In this document: positions 48,502 through 60,991 of the stretch, piece after piece | Position numbering within the stretch: position 1 is the first letter of the stretch | How the letters are laid out: each line of letters opens with the position of its first letter | Assembly (NCBI GenBank): GCA_022819505.1 | Contig: JAJEHD010000018.1 | Location: 310,001 to 374,000, forward strand | DNA length: 64,000 nt | Direction of reading: 5' to 3' | DNA from: Acidimicrobiia bacterium | Lineage (GTDB): Bacteria; Actinomycetota; Acidimicrobiia; Acidimicrobiales; Aldehydirespiratoraceae | The notes under the pieces: model-generated | What the model saw: only the letters and a program-made list of their open reading frames with translations | Database searches by the model: none | What the model was told of the DNA's origin: nothing | Position numbers and translations under genes: made by a program

Positions 48502-49950
48502 GTGAACCGCCTCCGCATCGGACTCCTCGGCTGCGGCCACGTCGGTGCCGCCCTGGTGTCGCTGCTCGACGAGCAGCGCGCCGAGGTAGCGGCCCGCACC
48601 GGCATCGAGCTCGAAATCACCCGCATCGCGGTGCGCTCCACCGCCAAGGACCGGGGCCTGCGCATAGACCCGTCGGTGTTCGGCACCGACGCCGCTGCCG
48701 TCGTGTCCGACGATGACGTCGACCTGGTGGTCGAGGTCATCGGCGGGATCGAGCCGGCCCGCACGCTGGTAGGCAGCGCCATCGCGGCCGGCAAGCCGGT
48801 CGTCACCGCCAACAAGGAACTGCTGGCCAACTACGGCGCCGAGTTGTTCGCCGCGGCCGACGACGCGGGCGTGGACCTCCTGTTCGAAGCGGCTGTCGCC
48901 GGGGCCATCCCGCTCATCCGGCCGTTGCGGGAGTCGCTGGCGGCCGAGCCGGTGGAGCGGATCATGGGCATCGTCAACGGCACCACCAACTACATCCTCA
49001 CCCAGATGGCCGAGCGGGGCGCCAGCTACGCGGAGGCTCTCAGCGAGGCCCAGAGCCTCGGCTACGCCGAGCGCGACCCGACCGCCGACGTCGAGGGCTT
49101 CGACGCCGGGGCCAAGGCCGCCATCATCGCAACCGTCGCATTCGGAGCCGTGGTGGTGGCCGGCGACGTCTACCACGAGGGAATCTCCCGTCTCACCCTT
49201 CACGACATCGAGATGGCTCGCCGGCTCGGCTACGCGGTGAAGGCAGTGGCCGTGGCCGAGCGCACAGGCAACGGCGAGGCCCAACAGCCGGAACTGGCCG
49301 TCCGGGTCCACCCGGCCATGGTCCCGTTCCAGCATCCGCTGGCCAGCGTTCGGGACAGCTTCAACGCGGTGTTCATCCAGGGCGACGCCGTCGGCGAGCT
49401 CATGTTCTACGGCAGAGGTGCCGGCGGGCGGCCTACCGCCAGCGCCGTCCTCGGTGATCTCGTGGATGCCGCGGTGAACCTCACCTCGGGCGGGCGCGGC
49501 CGCATCGGTCACCTGGTCCGGGCCCGGATCCGGTCCATCGACGACCTGCGGTCCGCCTACTACATCGGCCTCGAAGTCGCTGACCGGCCCGGCGTCCTGG
49601 CCTCGGTGGCCGACGTGTTCGGCCGCCACGACGTGTCCATCCGGTCCATGGAGCAGCACGGGCCCAGAGGCCGAGCGAACAGGCGACCGCATCCGGCCCG
49701 TGCGGGCGAGGCCGTGGCCCGAGCGGCCCGTGAGCGCAGCGAACGAGAGCGGGAGACACGCCCTATCGACGCGAGCGGCTCCCACCGGTTCTTGGACGCT
49801 CGCAGCGACGATGCCAGCCTCGTGTTCATAACCCACGAGTGCCGCGAGCGCGACCTGCAGTCGACCCTCCGCGAGCTCCGAGACCTCGAGCCGGTCCACG
49901 AGTTGGGGACCGTCATCCGAGTCATCGGCGACGAGCACCAGCAGCACTGA
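48502..49950 (+). CDS. hom: Homoserine dehydrogenase with an enlarged ACT domain
   Basis: This 482-residue enzyme reduces aspartate semialdehyde to homoserine for threonine and methionine. The NAD(P) motif is GLLGCGHVGAALV. Catalytic and substrate motifs are TANKELLA, EAAVAGAIPLI, GIVNGTTNYILTQM and EGFDAGAKAAI. The C-terminal ACT domain starts at YYIGLEVADRPGVLASVADVF but is split after SMEQHG by about 45 basic, Arg-rich residues (near 388-433) before resuming with SLVFITHECRERDLQ. That insert is not typical and looks like read-through of inserted DNA. It precedes thrC by two bases. Confidence 0.92.
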   Translation: MNRLRIGLLGCGHVGAALVSLLDEQRAEVAARTGIELEITRIAVRSTAKDRGLRIDPSVFGTDAAAVVSDDDVDLVVEVIGGIEPARTLVGSAIAAGKPVVTANKELLANYGAELFAAADDAGVDLLFEAAVAGAIPLIRPLRESLAAEPVERIMGIVNGTTNYILTQMAERGASYAEALSEAQSLGYAERDPTADVEGFDAGAKAAIIATVAFGAVVVAGDVYHEGISRLTLHDIEMARRLGYAVKAVAVAERTGNGEAQQPELAVRVHPAMVPFQHPLASVRDSFNAVFIQGDAVGELMFYGRGAGGRPTASAVLGDLVDAAVNLTSGGRGRIGHLVRARIRSIDDLRSAYYIGLEVADRPGVLASVADVFGRHDVSIRSMEQHGPRGRANRRPHPARAGEAVARAARERSERERETRPIDASGSHRFLDARSDDASLVFITHECRERDLQSTLRELRDLEPVHELGTVIRVIGDEHQQH

Positions 49951-49952
49951 CC

Positions 49953-51350
49953 ATGCGCTACATCAGCACCCGGTCCGGTCCCGGGCACGGGCCGGGCCTC
50001 ACGTTCGATGACGTTCTGCTGGCCGGCCTGGCTCCCGACGGCGGCCTGTACGTCCCCGAGCACGTGCCGAAGCTGTCCAATGAAGTGGCTTCCGCGGCAG
50101 GGAGCCTCAGCTACCCCGAACTTGCCGCCCGGCTGCTGGGTCCGTACGTGGGCGACTCGGTGGACCGGGACGCGCTCGAGACGATGGTCACCGACGCCTA
50201 TGCCACCTTCGCCCATCCCGACGTGTGCCCGCTGGTCGCCCTCGACGACGATCACTGGCTGCTCGAGCTGTTCCACGGACCCACCTTCGCCTTCAAGGAC
50301 ATCGCCCTTCAGGTGGTGGCACGGCTCTTCGACCACGAACTCGAGCGGCGCGACGACCAGGCCATGATCGTCGCGGCCACCTCCGGCGACACCGGCTCGG
50401 CCGCCATGGAGGCTGTGGCCGGCCGGGAGCGCATCGACATCGTGGTGCTGCACCCCGCCGGGCGGACCAGCGAGATACAGCGCCGCCAGATGACGACGCT
50501 GGACGCGTCCAATGTCCACGCGGTGGCGGTGGACGGCACCTTCGACGACTGCCAGGACCTGGTCAAGGCGATGTTCAACGACCAGGCGTTCCGTACTGAG
50601 ACGAAGCTGGCCGCGGTGAACTCGATCAACTGGGCCCGGGTCGCGGCCCAGATCGTCTACTACGTCTGGACGGCCGGTCGACTGTCCGACGAGCGGCCGG
50701 TCACGTTCTGCGTCCCCACCGGCAACTTCGGCAACGTTCTCGCCGGCCACTACGCCCGCCGCATGGGACTGCCGACCGAGCGGCTCGTGATCGCCTCCAA
50801 CACCAACGACATCCTCAGCCGGCTCATCCACACCGGCGAGCTGGCCGCCCACGACGTGGTGCCCACCCTCTCTCCCAGCATGGACATCCAGATCTCGTCC
50901 AATCTCGAGCGCCTCCTGTTCGAGTTGTTCGACGGCGACGGTGAGGCGACGACGGGCCTGCTCGCACAGTTCCGGTCCGAGGGGCGAGCCCGGCTGAGCG
51001 CCGAGCAGCACGAGCGGCTCCGGGCCGAGTTCTCGGGTGACCGGCTCGACGATCGAGAGACGCTCGAGGTGATGGGCCGGGTCCACGCCGACTCGAAGAT
51101 GTTCGTCGACCCTCACACCGCGGTCGGGATCGGCGTGGCCGAGCGCTGCCGCCGGCCCGGTGAGCTGGTCGTGACCCTGGCCACGGCCCATCCGGCCAAG
51201 TTCGGTGACGCGGTGGAGCGGGCCACCGGAAGCCAGCCCGACGCGCCACCGGCGCTGGCGGCGGTGGCCGACCGGCCCGAGCGCTGCACGTCGCTGCCCA
51301 ACGACATCACCGCCATCAAGGACTTCGTTCGGTCGGCTCGCGGGAACTGA
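49953..51350 (+). CDS. thrC: Threonine synthase
   Basis: This 465-residue PLP enzyme converts O-phosphohomoserine to threonine. The PLP lysine is Lys115 in TFAFKDIALQ. Phosphate-binding and PLP-anchoring segments are ATSGDTGSAAM and FCVPTGNFGNVLAG. The N terminus MRYISTRSG and overall length match the longer threonine synthase class. The ATG follows the hom stop by two bases. A thrB homoserine kinase gene does not follow, although it does in many actinobacteria, so the preceding step must be encoded elsewhere. Confidence 0.94.
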   Translation: MRYISTRSGPGHGPGLTFDDVLLAGLAPDGGLYVPEHVPKLSNEVASAAGSLSYPELAARLLGPYVGDSVDRDALETMVTDAYATFAHPDVCPLVALDDDHWLLELFHGPTFAFKDIALQVVARLFDHELERRDDQAMIVAATSGDTGSAAMEAVAGRERIDIVVLHPAGRTSEIQRRQMTTLDASNVHAVAVDGTFDDCQDLVKAMFNDQAFRTETKLAAVNSINWARVAAQIVYYVWTAGRLSDERPVTFCVPTGNFGNVLAGHYARRMGLPTERLVIASNTNDILSRLIHTGELAAHDVVPTLSPSMDIQISSNLERLLFELFDGDGEATTGLLAQFRSEGRARLSAEQHERLRAEFSGDRLDDRETLEVMGRVHADSKMFVDPHTAVGIGVAERCRRPGELVVTLATAHPAKFGDAVERATGSQPDAPPALAAVADRPERCTSLPNDITAIKDFVRSARGN

Positions 51351-51390
51351 ACGGGCCGCATTGGTTGCAGTCCTGCGCGTTTGCTGCCTA

Positions 51391-51428
51391 GCCTTCGTCG
51401 CGTCGCCTTGCGCCTTCGGCGTGAAGGC
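51391..51428 (+). promoter_or_regulatory. Nested hairpins in the thrC-rho gap
   Basis: GCCTTC (51391) pairs with GAAGGC (51423), and inside it CGCC-TTC-GGCG (51411-51421) forms a second stem. It could end thrC transcription or structure the leader of rho. The gap is 150 bases and otherwise shows nothing recognisable. Confidence 0.45.
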
Positions 51429-51500
51429 TGACCGCCGGCTCGTGATGCGTCGCTTCGCCCGAGCCGGGACACCTGAGTCCGACAACCGGGGAATTCATCC

Positions 51501-53066
51501 GTGGAAGCGACCGAGATGCGGCGCTCAACGCTGCAACGCAAAGACCGTGGCGAACTCAACCAGATCGCCGCCGCGCTGGGGGCCAAACCGTCCAGCCGGG
51601 CCCGCAAGGACGAGATCATCCAGTTGATCATCGACCTCACCGCCGACGGCGCCCGGATGGCGTCGCCGGGCGAGACCGGATCGCCCGACAGCGCACCGGA
51701 CGCCAGCGCCGAGTCCGACGGCCGCACGTCCCACAGCTCAGCCGCCAAGGGAAACGACGGCGACCAGAACGGCGGCAACGGCCAGAACGGCGACAGCCAG
51801 AACGGCGGCAACGGCGATCCTGTGGCGGCCGAACCGCGCAACGGCAACCGCGTCGCCGAGCGCGGCGATGACGACGTCGAGGCGGGCAACCGCCGTCGCC
51901 GTCGCCGCAGCCGCGACCGGGACCGCGACCGCGAGGACAGCTGGGACGGCGACCCCGTCGCGGTGACGGGCCGGCTCGACCTCCGCGACGAGGGATACGG
52001 CTTCCTCAGAGTCGAGGGCTCCCTGCCGAACCGCAACGACGCCTACGTCCCTGTCAAGACGATCCGGCAGTTCGGTCTGCGGCGCGGCGACCAGCTGTCG
52101 GGCACGTCCCGCCCCGCCAACCGGGCCGAGAAGAACCCGGCCCTGCTGACCCTGGAGTCCATAAACGGCAGTCCTGCCGAGCCGACCGACCGCCCGCTCT
52201 TCGAGAAGCTCACACCGATCCACGCGGTGCGCCGCCTGGCCTTGGAGCAGCCCGAGGACGCCGATGCCGTCGCCGCTCGCCTCATTGACCTGGTCGCACC
52301 CATCGGGGTCGGTCAGCGAGTGCTGGTCAAGGGGCCCAGGGGGTCCGGTGCCACCGCGTTGCTGGTGTCCATCATCGCCGCCATCGAGATGAACGAGCCC
52401 GACATCTACGTGATGGGGCTGTTCCTCGACCAGCGGCCCGAGGACATCACCGAGGTGCAGCGCTGCATCCGGAACGGCGAGATGGCCGCCACCTCGTTCG
52501 ACCAGACACCGGAGGAGCATGTCCAGACCGCCGAGATGACCGTCGAGCGGGCCAAGCGCCTAGTGGAGTCGGGTCGCAGCGTGGCTCTGGTGCTGGACAG
52601 CCTCACCGCGCTGGCTCAGGCGTACAACGCGGCGCTCTCGAACGCGGGCCGGGCCTACAGCGGCAATGTCGAGAGCGGTGCCGTGCACATGCCCAAGAAG
52701 CTCTTCGGAGCTGGCCGCAACGTCTCCGAGGGTGGCTCGCTCACGATGATCGCGTCGATCGTCGCGGAGGGATCGAGCTCGCTGCCCGGGATCCTATGCG
52801 ACGAGTTCGTGGGCGCGGCCAACACCGAGATCCACCTGGACCGGTGGGCCGCGCAACTCGGGGTGCACCCCGCGGTCGACCTGGGCGCTTCGGTGTCGCA
52901 GGACGAGGACCGCTTCCTCGACGCCGATGAAGTCCAGTCCCTGCAGCAGCTTCGACGCAGCTTCAGCGAGGAGGCCGGCGACAGTCCGGCCGCTGCCGTC
53001 AAGGCCCTCGAGGCGGCGCTCTCGCGGCTGCGGGATACCTCCTCCAACGCCGAATTGCTGCGCTGA
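51501..53066 (+). CDS. rho: Rho transcription termination factor homologue with degenerate ATPase site
   Basis: This 521-residue protein has the Rho layout: Rho_N helices (about 5-45), an Asn/Gly/Arg-rich insert (about 90-150), a cold-shock-like RNA domain ([11 protein letters not shown]) and the RecA-like domain. Several ATPase residues are changed. Walker A reads GPRGSGAT (278-285), with Ala284 instead of Lys. The catalytic Glu of DERPEE is Gln311 in DQRPED. The Arg-rich SGTR-type segment reads [10 protein letters not shown]. Walker B Asp366 (LVLDS) remains. It sits at the normal rho locus, so it descends from a true Rho, but ATP-driven translocation looks doubtful. ATG 51516 is an alternative start. 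Confidence 0.85.
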   Translation: MEATEMRRSTLQRKDRGELNQIAAALGAKPSSRARKDEIIQLIIDLTADGARMASPGETGSPDSAPDASAESDGRTSHSSAAKGNDGDQNGGNGQNGDSQNGGNGDPVAAEPRNGNRVAERGDDDVEAGNRRRRRRSRDRDRDREDSWDGDPVAVTGRLDLRDEGYGFLRVEGSLPNRNDAYVPVKTIRQFGLRRGDQLSGTSRPANRAEKNPALLTLESINGSPAEPTDRPLFEKLTPIHAVRRLALEQPEDADAVAARLIDLVAPIGVGQRVLVKGPRGSGATALLVSIIAAIEMNEPDIYVMGLFLDQRPEDITEVQRCIRNGEMAATSFDQTPEEHVQTAEMTVERAKRLVESGRSVALVLDSLTALAQAYNAALSNAGRAYSGNVESGAVHMPKKLFGAGRNVSEGGSLTMIASIVAEGSSSLPGILCDEFVGAANTEIHLDRWAAQLGVHPAVDLGASVSQDEDRFLDADEVQSLQQLRRSFSEEAGDSPAAAVKALEAALSRLRDTSSNAELLR

Positions 53067-53149
53067 TCCCAGAGGCGGCACGGCGCGGGAGAAAGTTCGC
53101 CCGCTCAGGGGTTGTGACCGGCCCGTCCGACTTACAGACTGGTGCCCCG

Positions 53150-53407
53150 ATGAAGGCCGACATACACCCCGAGTACCGGCTGGTCGTCTTCTCCGACCAG
53201 TCCGCAGGCACCTCGTTCCTGACCAGGTCCACCATTGCCACCGACGACACCATCGAGTGGTCCGACGGCAACACCTACCCGCTGGCCAAGGTCGAGATCT
53301 CCAGCGCCAGCCACCCGTTCTTCACCGGGACCATGAAGATCGTCGACACCGCGGGCCGGGTCGAGCGCTTCGAGCGCCGCTACGGCCGCCGCAAGGGCCG
53401 CGAGTAG
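53150..53407 (+). CDS. rpmE: Ribosomal protein bL31, type B (zinc-free)
   Basis: This 85-residue 50S subunit protein starts [20 protein letters not shown] and has the longer strand-rich insert ([25 protein letters not shown] lies across 33-57) typical of type B L31. The CxxC zinc ligands of type A are absent, so it needs no zinc. The C terminus is [12 protein letters not shown]. The ATG at 53150 was chosen by alignment in memory to the family start; upstream in-frame codons are not conserved. It occupies the place after rho where zinc-type rpmE usually lies. Confidence 0.92.
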   Translation: MKADIHPEYRLVVFSDQSAGTSFLTRSTIATDDTIEWSDGNTYPLAKVEISSASHPFFTGTMKIVDTAGRVERFERRYGRRKGRE

Positions 53408-53437
53408 CGACGGCACCGAGCGCGGGCACCGTCGGCG

Positions 53438-53712
53438 ATGAACCACACTGAGCAGCAGATCCGCGCCGGCGCGGGCGACGCGCTGGCCAAGGCCTTCGAG
53501 ATGATCGCCACTCCGGCCATCTTCGGGGTGGGCGGCTGGCTCGTCGACAACCGCCTCGGCACCTTCCCGCTGGTGACTGTGGCGGTGGTGTTCCTCGTCT
53601 TCGGCTACCAGGTCTGGAGCTTCGCCCGGGCGTACAGCGTCAGTATGGACGAGGCCCTCGACAGCCGGCGGGCCGGCTACGGCGGCCCCGGCCCCGAGGC
53701 TGGTGGCCAGCC

Positions 53713-53716
<4 letters not shown>
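53438..53716 (+). CDS. AtpZ/AtpI-like small membrane protein
   Basis: This 92-residue protein has two hydrophobic segments (IATPAIFGVGGWLVDNRLG and FPLVTVAVVFLVFGYQVWSF), the hairpin of the ATPase gene 1 (AtpZ/AtpI) family. Such proteins help assemble the c-ring or allow Mg/Ca transport. It overlaps the next gene by four bases and stands at the head of the atp genes. The C-terminal Gly/Pro tail is not conserved. Confidence 0.8.
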
Positions 53717-55360
<1,644 letters not shown>

Positions 55361-55371
55361 TCCGGAGCGCC

Positions 55372-56157
55372 ATGAGACCAACGATCCTGTCGCCCGGCAC
55401 CCGTCCGGGCGGTCATCGCAATAGGGCGATCGTCCGACGGTTGGCCGCGGCCGCGGGCCTCGTCGCCGCCGTGACCCTCGCGTCGGCCTCGCCGGCATGG
55501 GCCGCGGGCGAGACGATCGGCGGCTGCGTGCTCGAGAAGGTCGCCGAGGCCAAGACGGAGCACGGCAGCCTCGACGCCGTCAAGGCCCTCCCGTCGGAGG
55601 AACTCGGCGCGCTTGAGGACGAACTGGAGGGATGCCTTCAGTCGCCCAACCCGATCTTTCCGGCGCTCGAGGAGATCATCTGGGGCGGGCTGGCCTTCGT
55701 GATCCTGTTCGCCTTCATGTGGTGGAAGGGCTTCCCGGCGGTGAAGCGGGTCATGGACGCCCGCTCGGAGAAGATCCGGGCCGACCTCGATGCCGCGGAT
55801 GTGGCCAAGGCCGACGCGATGCGCACCAGGTCCGAGTACGAGGCCCAATTGGCCGACGCCAAGACGGCTGCGGCCGCCATCATCGACGAAGCCCGAGCCC
55901 AGGCTGATCAGCTCCGCCAGGACCTGCAAGCCCGGGCCGAGGCCGACATCGCAGAGCAGCGGTCCCGGGCCGCGGCCGACATCGAGTCGAGCCGTCGCCA
56001 GGCCATAGACGACCTTCGCGCCGAGGTGGCTGCCATCGCGGTGGGTGCGGCCGAGCGGGTGGTGGGCGCCAGCCTCGACGCTGACGTGCACCGCTCCCTT
56101 ATCGACGGCTACATCGATGATGTGGCCGGGGCCGGCAGCAACGGGAACGGGGCCTGA
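55372..56157 (+). CDS. atpF: ATP synthase subunit b with secreted N-terminal extension
   Basis: This 261-residue stator subunit is about 90 residues longer than usual. Its N terminus looks like a cleavable signal peptide ending SPAWA-AGE near residue 44. An acidic stretch with Cys52 and Cys88 follows. The normal membrane helix is at about 100-118 (EIIWGGLAFVILFAFMWW) and then the long charged dimerising helix. No alternative start lies close to the helix. The extension would lie outside the cell. As I recall, similar b subunits occur in Acidimicrobiia. Confidence 0.9.
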   Translation: MRPTILSPGTRPGGHRNRAIVRRLAAAAGLVAAVTLASASPAWAAGETIGGCVLEKVAEAKTEHGSLDAVKALPSEELGALEDELEGCLQSPNPIFPALEEIIWGGLAFVILFAFMWWKGFPAVKRVMDARSEKIRADLDAADVAKADAMRTRSEYEAQLADAKTAAAAIIDEARAQADQLRQDLQARAEADIAEQRSRAAADIESSRRQAIDDLRAEVAAIAVGAAERVVGASLDADVHRSLIDGYIDDVAGAGSNGNGA

Positions 56158-56213
56158 GCGCTATGCCGGCTGCTGATCCGATGGCCGCGCCGCGGACCTC
56201 CGGGGTCTGAACG

Positions 56214-56756
56214 ATGGCTGACCTAGCCGCCTCGGACCGCATCGGTGGCTACGCCGACGCCGTGCTGGCGGTGGCCCGGGCCGAGGGCGCGCAGGCCGCG
56301 GTCGAGGACGAGCTGGCCCGCTTCGCCGATGCGCTGCGGTCCAGCGACGAACTGCAGTCGACCCTTGCCGACTCGGCCATTGACATCGAACGACGGCTGC
56401 GGATCACCGAGGACCTGCTCGGAGGCCGCGCCCTTCCGGCCACCGCGGCACTGGTGTCCCTGGTGGTCGGCACCGGCCGGGGCGGCGAGCTCGTCGACAT
56501 CATCGACGCAACCATCGACCGGGCCGCGGCCGGCCGCAACCGGCGGGTGGCCCGGGTGCGCAGCGCGGTGGAGCTCACCGCTGACCAGCGGGCCCGGCTG
56601 GCCGAGGCCATCAAGGCGTCGTCGGGGCTCGATGTGGAGATCCAGGCCATCGTCGACCCAGGTGTGGTCGGCGGGGTGGTCACCGAGATCGGCGACGACG
56701 TGATCGACGGCAGCGTGCGCAGCCGCTTGCAGCAGATGCGATCCGGCCTGAGCTGA
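56214..56756 (+). CDS. atpH: ATP synthase subunit delta
   Basis: This 180-residue stalk subunit links F1 to the b subunits. The N-terminal helical domain has RIGGYADAVLAVARAEG, and the C-terminal part has VELTADQRARLAEAI and the signature-like VDPGVVGGVVTEIGDDVIDGSVRSRL. In mycobacteria it is fused to a second b-type subunit; here it is separate. It is 56 bases after atpF and 56 before atpA. Confidence 0.94.
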   Translation: MADLAASDRIGGYADAVLAVARAEGAQAAVEDELARFADALRSSDELQSTLADSAIDIERRLRITEDLLGGRALPATAALVSLVVGTGRGGELVDIIDATIDRAAAGRNRRVARVRSAVELTADQRARLAEAIKASSGLDVEIQAIVDPGVVGGVVTEIGDDVIDGSVRSRLQQMRSGLS

Positions 56757-56812
56757 GCGCGCCGGCTATCACCCCACACCGATATTGAGCGACCAGATAT
56801 GAGCGACCCGAC

Positions 56813-58444
56813 ATGAGCGACACTCCAACACTCACGATCGACACGGCCGACATCGCAGCGGCCATCCGAGCCAACCTCGAGGGGTTCACGCCCGCCCTGG
56901 AGCAGTCCACGGTGGGCCGGGTGCTCGAGGTCGGCGACGGCATCGCCCGGGTCTCCGGGCTGCCGGACGCGGCCGTCAACGAGATGCTGCGCTTCGCCAA
57001 CGGCGCCGTCGGCCTCGCGCTGAACCTGGACGAGACCTCCATCGGCGCGGTGGTGCTCGGAGATGTGGAGGGCATCGAGGAGGGCCAGCCCGTCCAGGCG
57101 ACCGGCGACATCCTGTCGATCCCGGTGGGCGACGGACTGCTCGGCCGGGTGGTCAACCCGCTGGGCGAGCCTGTCGACGGCAAGGGTCCGCTGTCCAACC
57201 CCATCGGTCGACGCATGGAGATCCAGGCGCCGGGCATCACCGGACGCAAGCCGGTGCACGAGCCGATGCAGACCGGCATCAAGTCCATCGACTCGCTCAT
57301 CCCTATCGGCCGGGGCCAGCGCGAGCTCATCATCGGCGACCGCAAGACGGGCAAGACCACCATCGCCCTCGACACCATCCTGAACCAGCGCGGCCTCGAC
57401 GTGAAGTGCATCTACGTGGCCATCGGCCAGAAGGCCTCGACCGTGGCCCAGGCGGTGGCCACCCTCGAGGAGCTCGGGGCGATGGACTTCACCGTGGTCG
57501 TGGTGGCGCCCGCCTCGGACCCGGCGCCCTACAAGTACCTGGCGCCCTACGCGGGCTGCGCCATGGGCCAGCACTGGATGGAGAACGGCGAGCACGCCCT
57601 GGTCATCTACGACGACCTCTCCAAGCAGGCCGAGGCCTACCGCCAGGTGTCCCTGCTGCTGCGGCGTCCGCCTGGCCGCGAGGCCTATCCGGGCGACGTC
57701 TTCTACCTCCACAGCCGCCTGCTCGAGCGTGCCGCCAAGCTCAGCGACGACCGCGGCGCCGGGTCGCTCACCGCCCTGCCGATCATCGAGACCAAGGCCG
57801 GAGACGTGTCGGCCTACATCCCCACCAACGTGATCTCAATCACCGACGGCCAGATCTTCCTGCAGGACGACCTGTTCAAGTCGGGTATCCGCCCCGCGGT
57901 GGACGTGGGCATCTCGGTCAGCCGGGTCGGCGGCGCGGCCCAGGTGAAGGCCATGAAGACCGCGGTGGGCACCCTCAAGGGCGACCTTCAGCAGTTCCGG
58001 GAGCTCGAGGCCTTCGCCGCCTTCGGCTCCGACCTCGATGCGGTGTCCAAGGCGCAGCTCGAACGGGGCTACCGGCTCACCGAGCTGCTCAAGCAGGGCG
58101 TCAACAGCCCGCTTCCGGTGGAGGAGCAGGTCGTGTCGATCTACGCCGGCACCCACGGCTACCTCGACAGCGTGCCCATCGGTGATGTGCGGCGCTTCGA
58201 GACCGAACTGCTCGACTGGTTCCGCGCCCGCGAGGCCGTCACGCTGGCCGAGATCCGCGACAGCGGGGCCATCTCCGACACCGACGACTTCGACGCCCGG
58301 GTCAAGTCCTTCGCCGACCAGTTCGAGACCTCGGACGCTGCGGGGCAGGAACCGGAGGCGACCGAGCAGGGCGAGGAGCAGGCCACCATGGTCGACGCCG
58401 ACACCACCCTGCCCGAAGAGGACCTGAGCCGGGACGGGGACTGA
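56813..58444 (+). CDS. atpA: ATP synthase subunit alpha
   Basis: This 543-residue F1 subunit holds the non-catalytic nucleotide site. The P-loop is GDRKTGKT at 175-182. Other marks are [27 protein letters not shown] in the region 146-174 and [27 protein letters not shown] (the conserved Arg). The C-terminal about 35 residues are acidic and extend past the typical end, as in other actinobacteria. A second ATG at 56800 region precedes it, but MSDTPTL fits best. Confidence 0.96.
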   Translation: MSDTPTLTIDTADIAAAIRANLEGFTPALEQSTVGRVLEVGDGIARVSGLPDAAVNEMLRFANGAVGLALNLDETSIGAVVLGDVEGIEEGQPVQATGDILSIPVGDGLLGRVVNPLGEPVDGKGPLSNPIGRRMEIQAPGITGRKPVHEPMQTGIKSIDSLIPIGRGQRELIIGDRKTGKTTIALDTILNQRGLDVKCIYVAIGQKASTVAQAVATLEELGAMDFTVVVVAPASDPAPYKYLAPYAGCAMGQHWMENGEHALVIYDDLSKQAEAYRQVSLLLRRPPGREAYPGDVFYLHSRLLERAAKLSDDRGAGSLTALPIIETKAGDVSAYIPTNVISITDGQIFLQDDLFKSGIRPAVDVGISVSRVGGAAQVKAMKTAVGTLKGDLQQFRELEAFAAFGSDLDAVSKAQLERGYRLTELLKQGVNSPLPVEEQVVSIYAGTHGYLDSVPIGDVRRFETELLDWFRAREAVTLAEIRDSGAISDTDDFDARVKSFADQFETSDAAGQEPEATEQGEEQATMVDADTTLPEEDLSRDGD

Positions 58445-58469
58445 AACGCTGAGGGACTGGGTCTGAGCT

Positions 58470-59456
58470 GTGCCTGGAGGCAAGGAACGGGAGCTGCGCC
58501 GGCGGATCGGCAGCATCCAGTCCACCAAGAAGATCACCCGCGCCATGGAGCTGATCGCGGCCACCCGGGTGGTGAAGGCCATGCAGCGGGCCAACGCGGC
58601 CCGGCCCTACGCCCGGCTCATCACCAGCGTGATCGAGGACCTGGCTGCGGGCGGCGCCGAGGTCAACCATCCGCTGCTGCGCCAGGCCGATGAGATCCGC
58701 AACGTCGGGTTCATCATCATCACCGGCGACCGGGGCCTGGCGGGGGCCTACAACACCTCGGTCATCCGCACGGCCGAACGCCAGGTAATGGGCCATGTGG
58801 CGGAGGGCAAGGGCTATTCGCTGTGCTGCGTCGGCCGCAAGTCGGCCAGCTACTTCCGCTTCCGGAACTACCGCATCGATCACGCCATGTCCGGGTTCAG
58901 CGACAACCCGTCCTACGACGACGCCCGCCGCATCGCCGAGACGGTCAGCGAGTCGTTCCTGTCGGAGGCCGTCGACCAGGTGGAGCTGATCTACACCGAG
59001 TTCGTTTCGATGGGCACCCAGCGGGTGGTGGTGCGGCGCTTCCTGCCGCTGGTCGACACCGAGATGATGGCTCAGGAGGGCAAGGGCACCGGTCGCGAGG
59101 GGAGCTTCGAGTTCGAGCCGTCCCCGGAGGCGGTTCTGGAGGCGCTGCTGCCCCGCTACACCGAGGCCCGGTTGTACGGTGCGCTGCTCGACGCGGCCGC
59201 GTCGGAGCACGCCAACCGGCAGCGGGCCATGAAGGCGGCCACCGACAACGCCGAGGAGCTGATCACCAAGCTGTCGCGGGCCATGAACCAGGCCCGCCAG
59301 GACGCCATCACCACCGAGATCATGGAGATCGTCGGCGGTGCGGAAGCCCTCAGCGGCGGCGACGCCAGCGACGTAGAGGCCGCTCTGGCGTCGATGCTGA
59401 CCGGCACGGACGCGTCCGAGCTGACTACGGCCGGCGCAGGCGGGCGCCCCGCCTAG
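58470..59456 (+). CDS. atpG: ATP synthase subunit gamma
   Basis: This 328-residue central rotor shaft has the conserved N-terminal GGKERELRRRIGSIQSTKKITRAMELIA region and the C-terminal AMKAATDNAEELITKLSRAMNQARQDAITTEIMEIVGGAEAL region. It is somewhat longer than the E. coli subunit; the insert near 190-215 is usual in actinobacteria. The GTG start is the first codon in a good position, 25 bases after atpA. Confidence 0.95.
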   Translation: MPGGKERELRRRIGSIQSTKKITRAMELIAATRVVKAMQRANAARPYARLITSVIEDLAAGGAEVNHPLLRQADEIRNVGFIIITGDRGLAGAYNTSVIRTAERQVMGHVAEGKGYSLCCVGRKSASYFRFRNYRIDHAMSGFSDNPSYDDARRIAETVSESFLSEAVDQVELIYTEFVSMGTQRVVVRRFLPLVDTEMMAQEGKGTGREGSFEFEPSPEAVLEALLPRYTEARLYGALLDAAASEHANRQRAMKAATDNAEELITKLSRAMNQARQDAITTEIMEIVGGAEALSGGDASDVEAALASMLTGTDASELTTAGAGGRPA

Positions 59457-59482
59457 AACGCCACGGATAGAACGACGGATAG

Positions 59483-60973
<1,491 letters not shown>

Positions 60974-60991
60974 CATGCGTGAGGGCCCGGC

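Noticed and set aside
53150..53407. rpmE as a damaged gene because it lacks CxxC
   Set aside because: The strand-rich insert and sequence fit the intact type B family.
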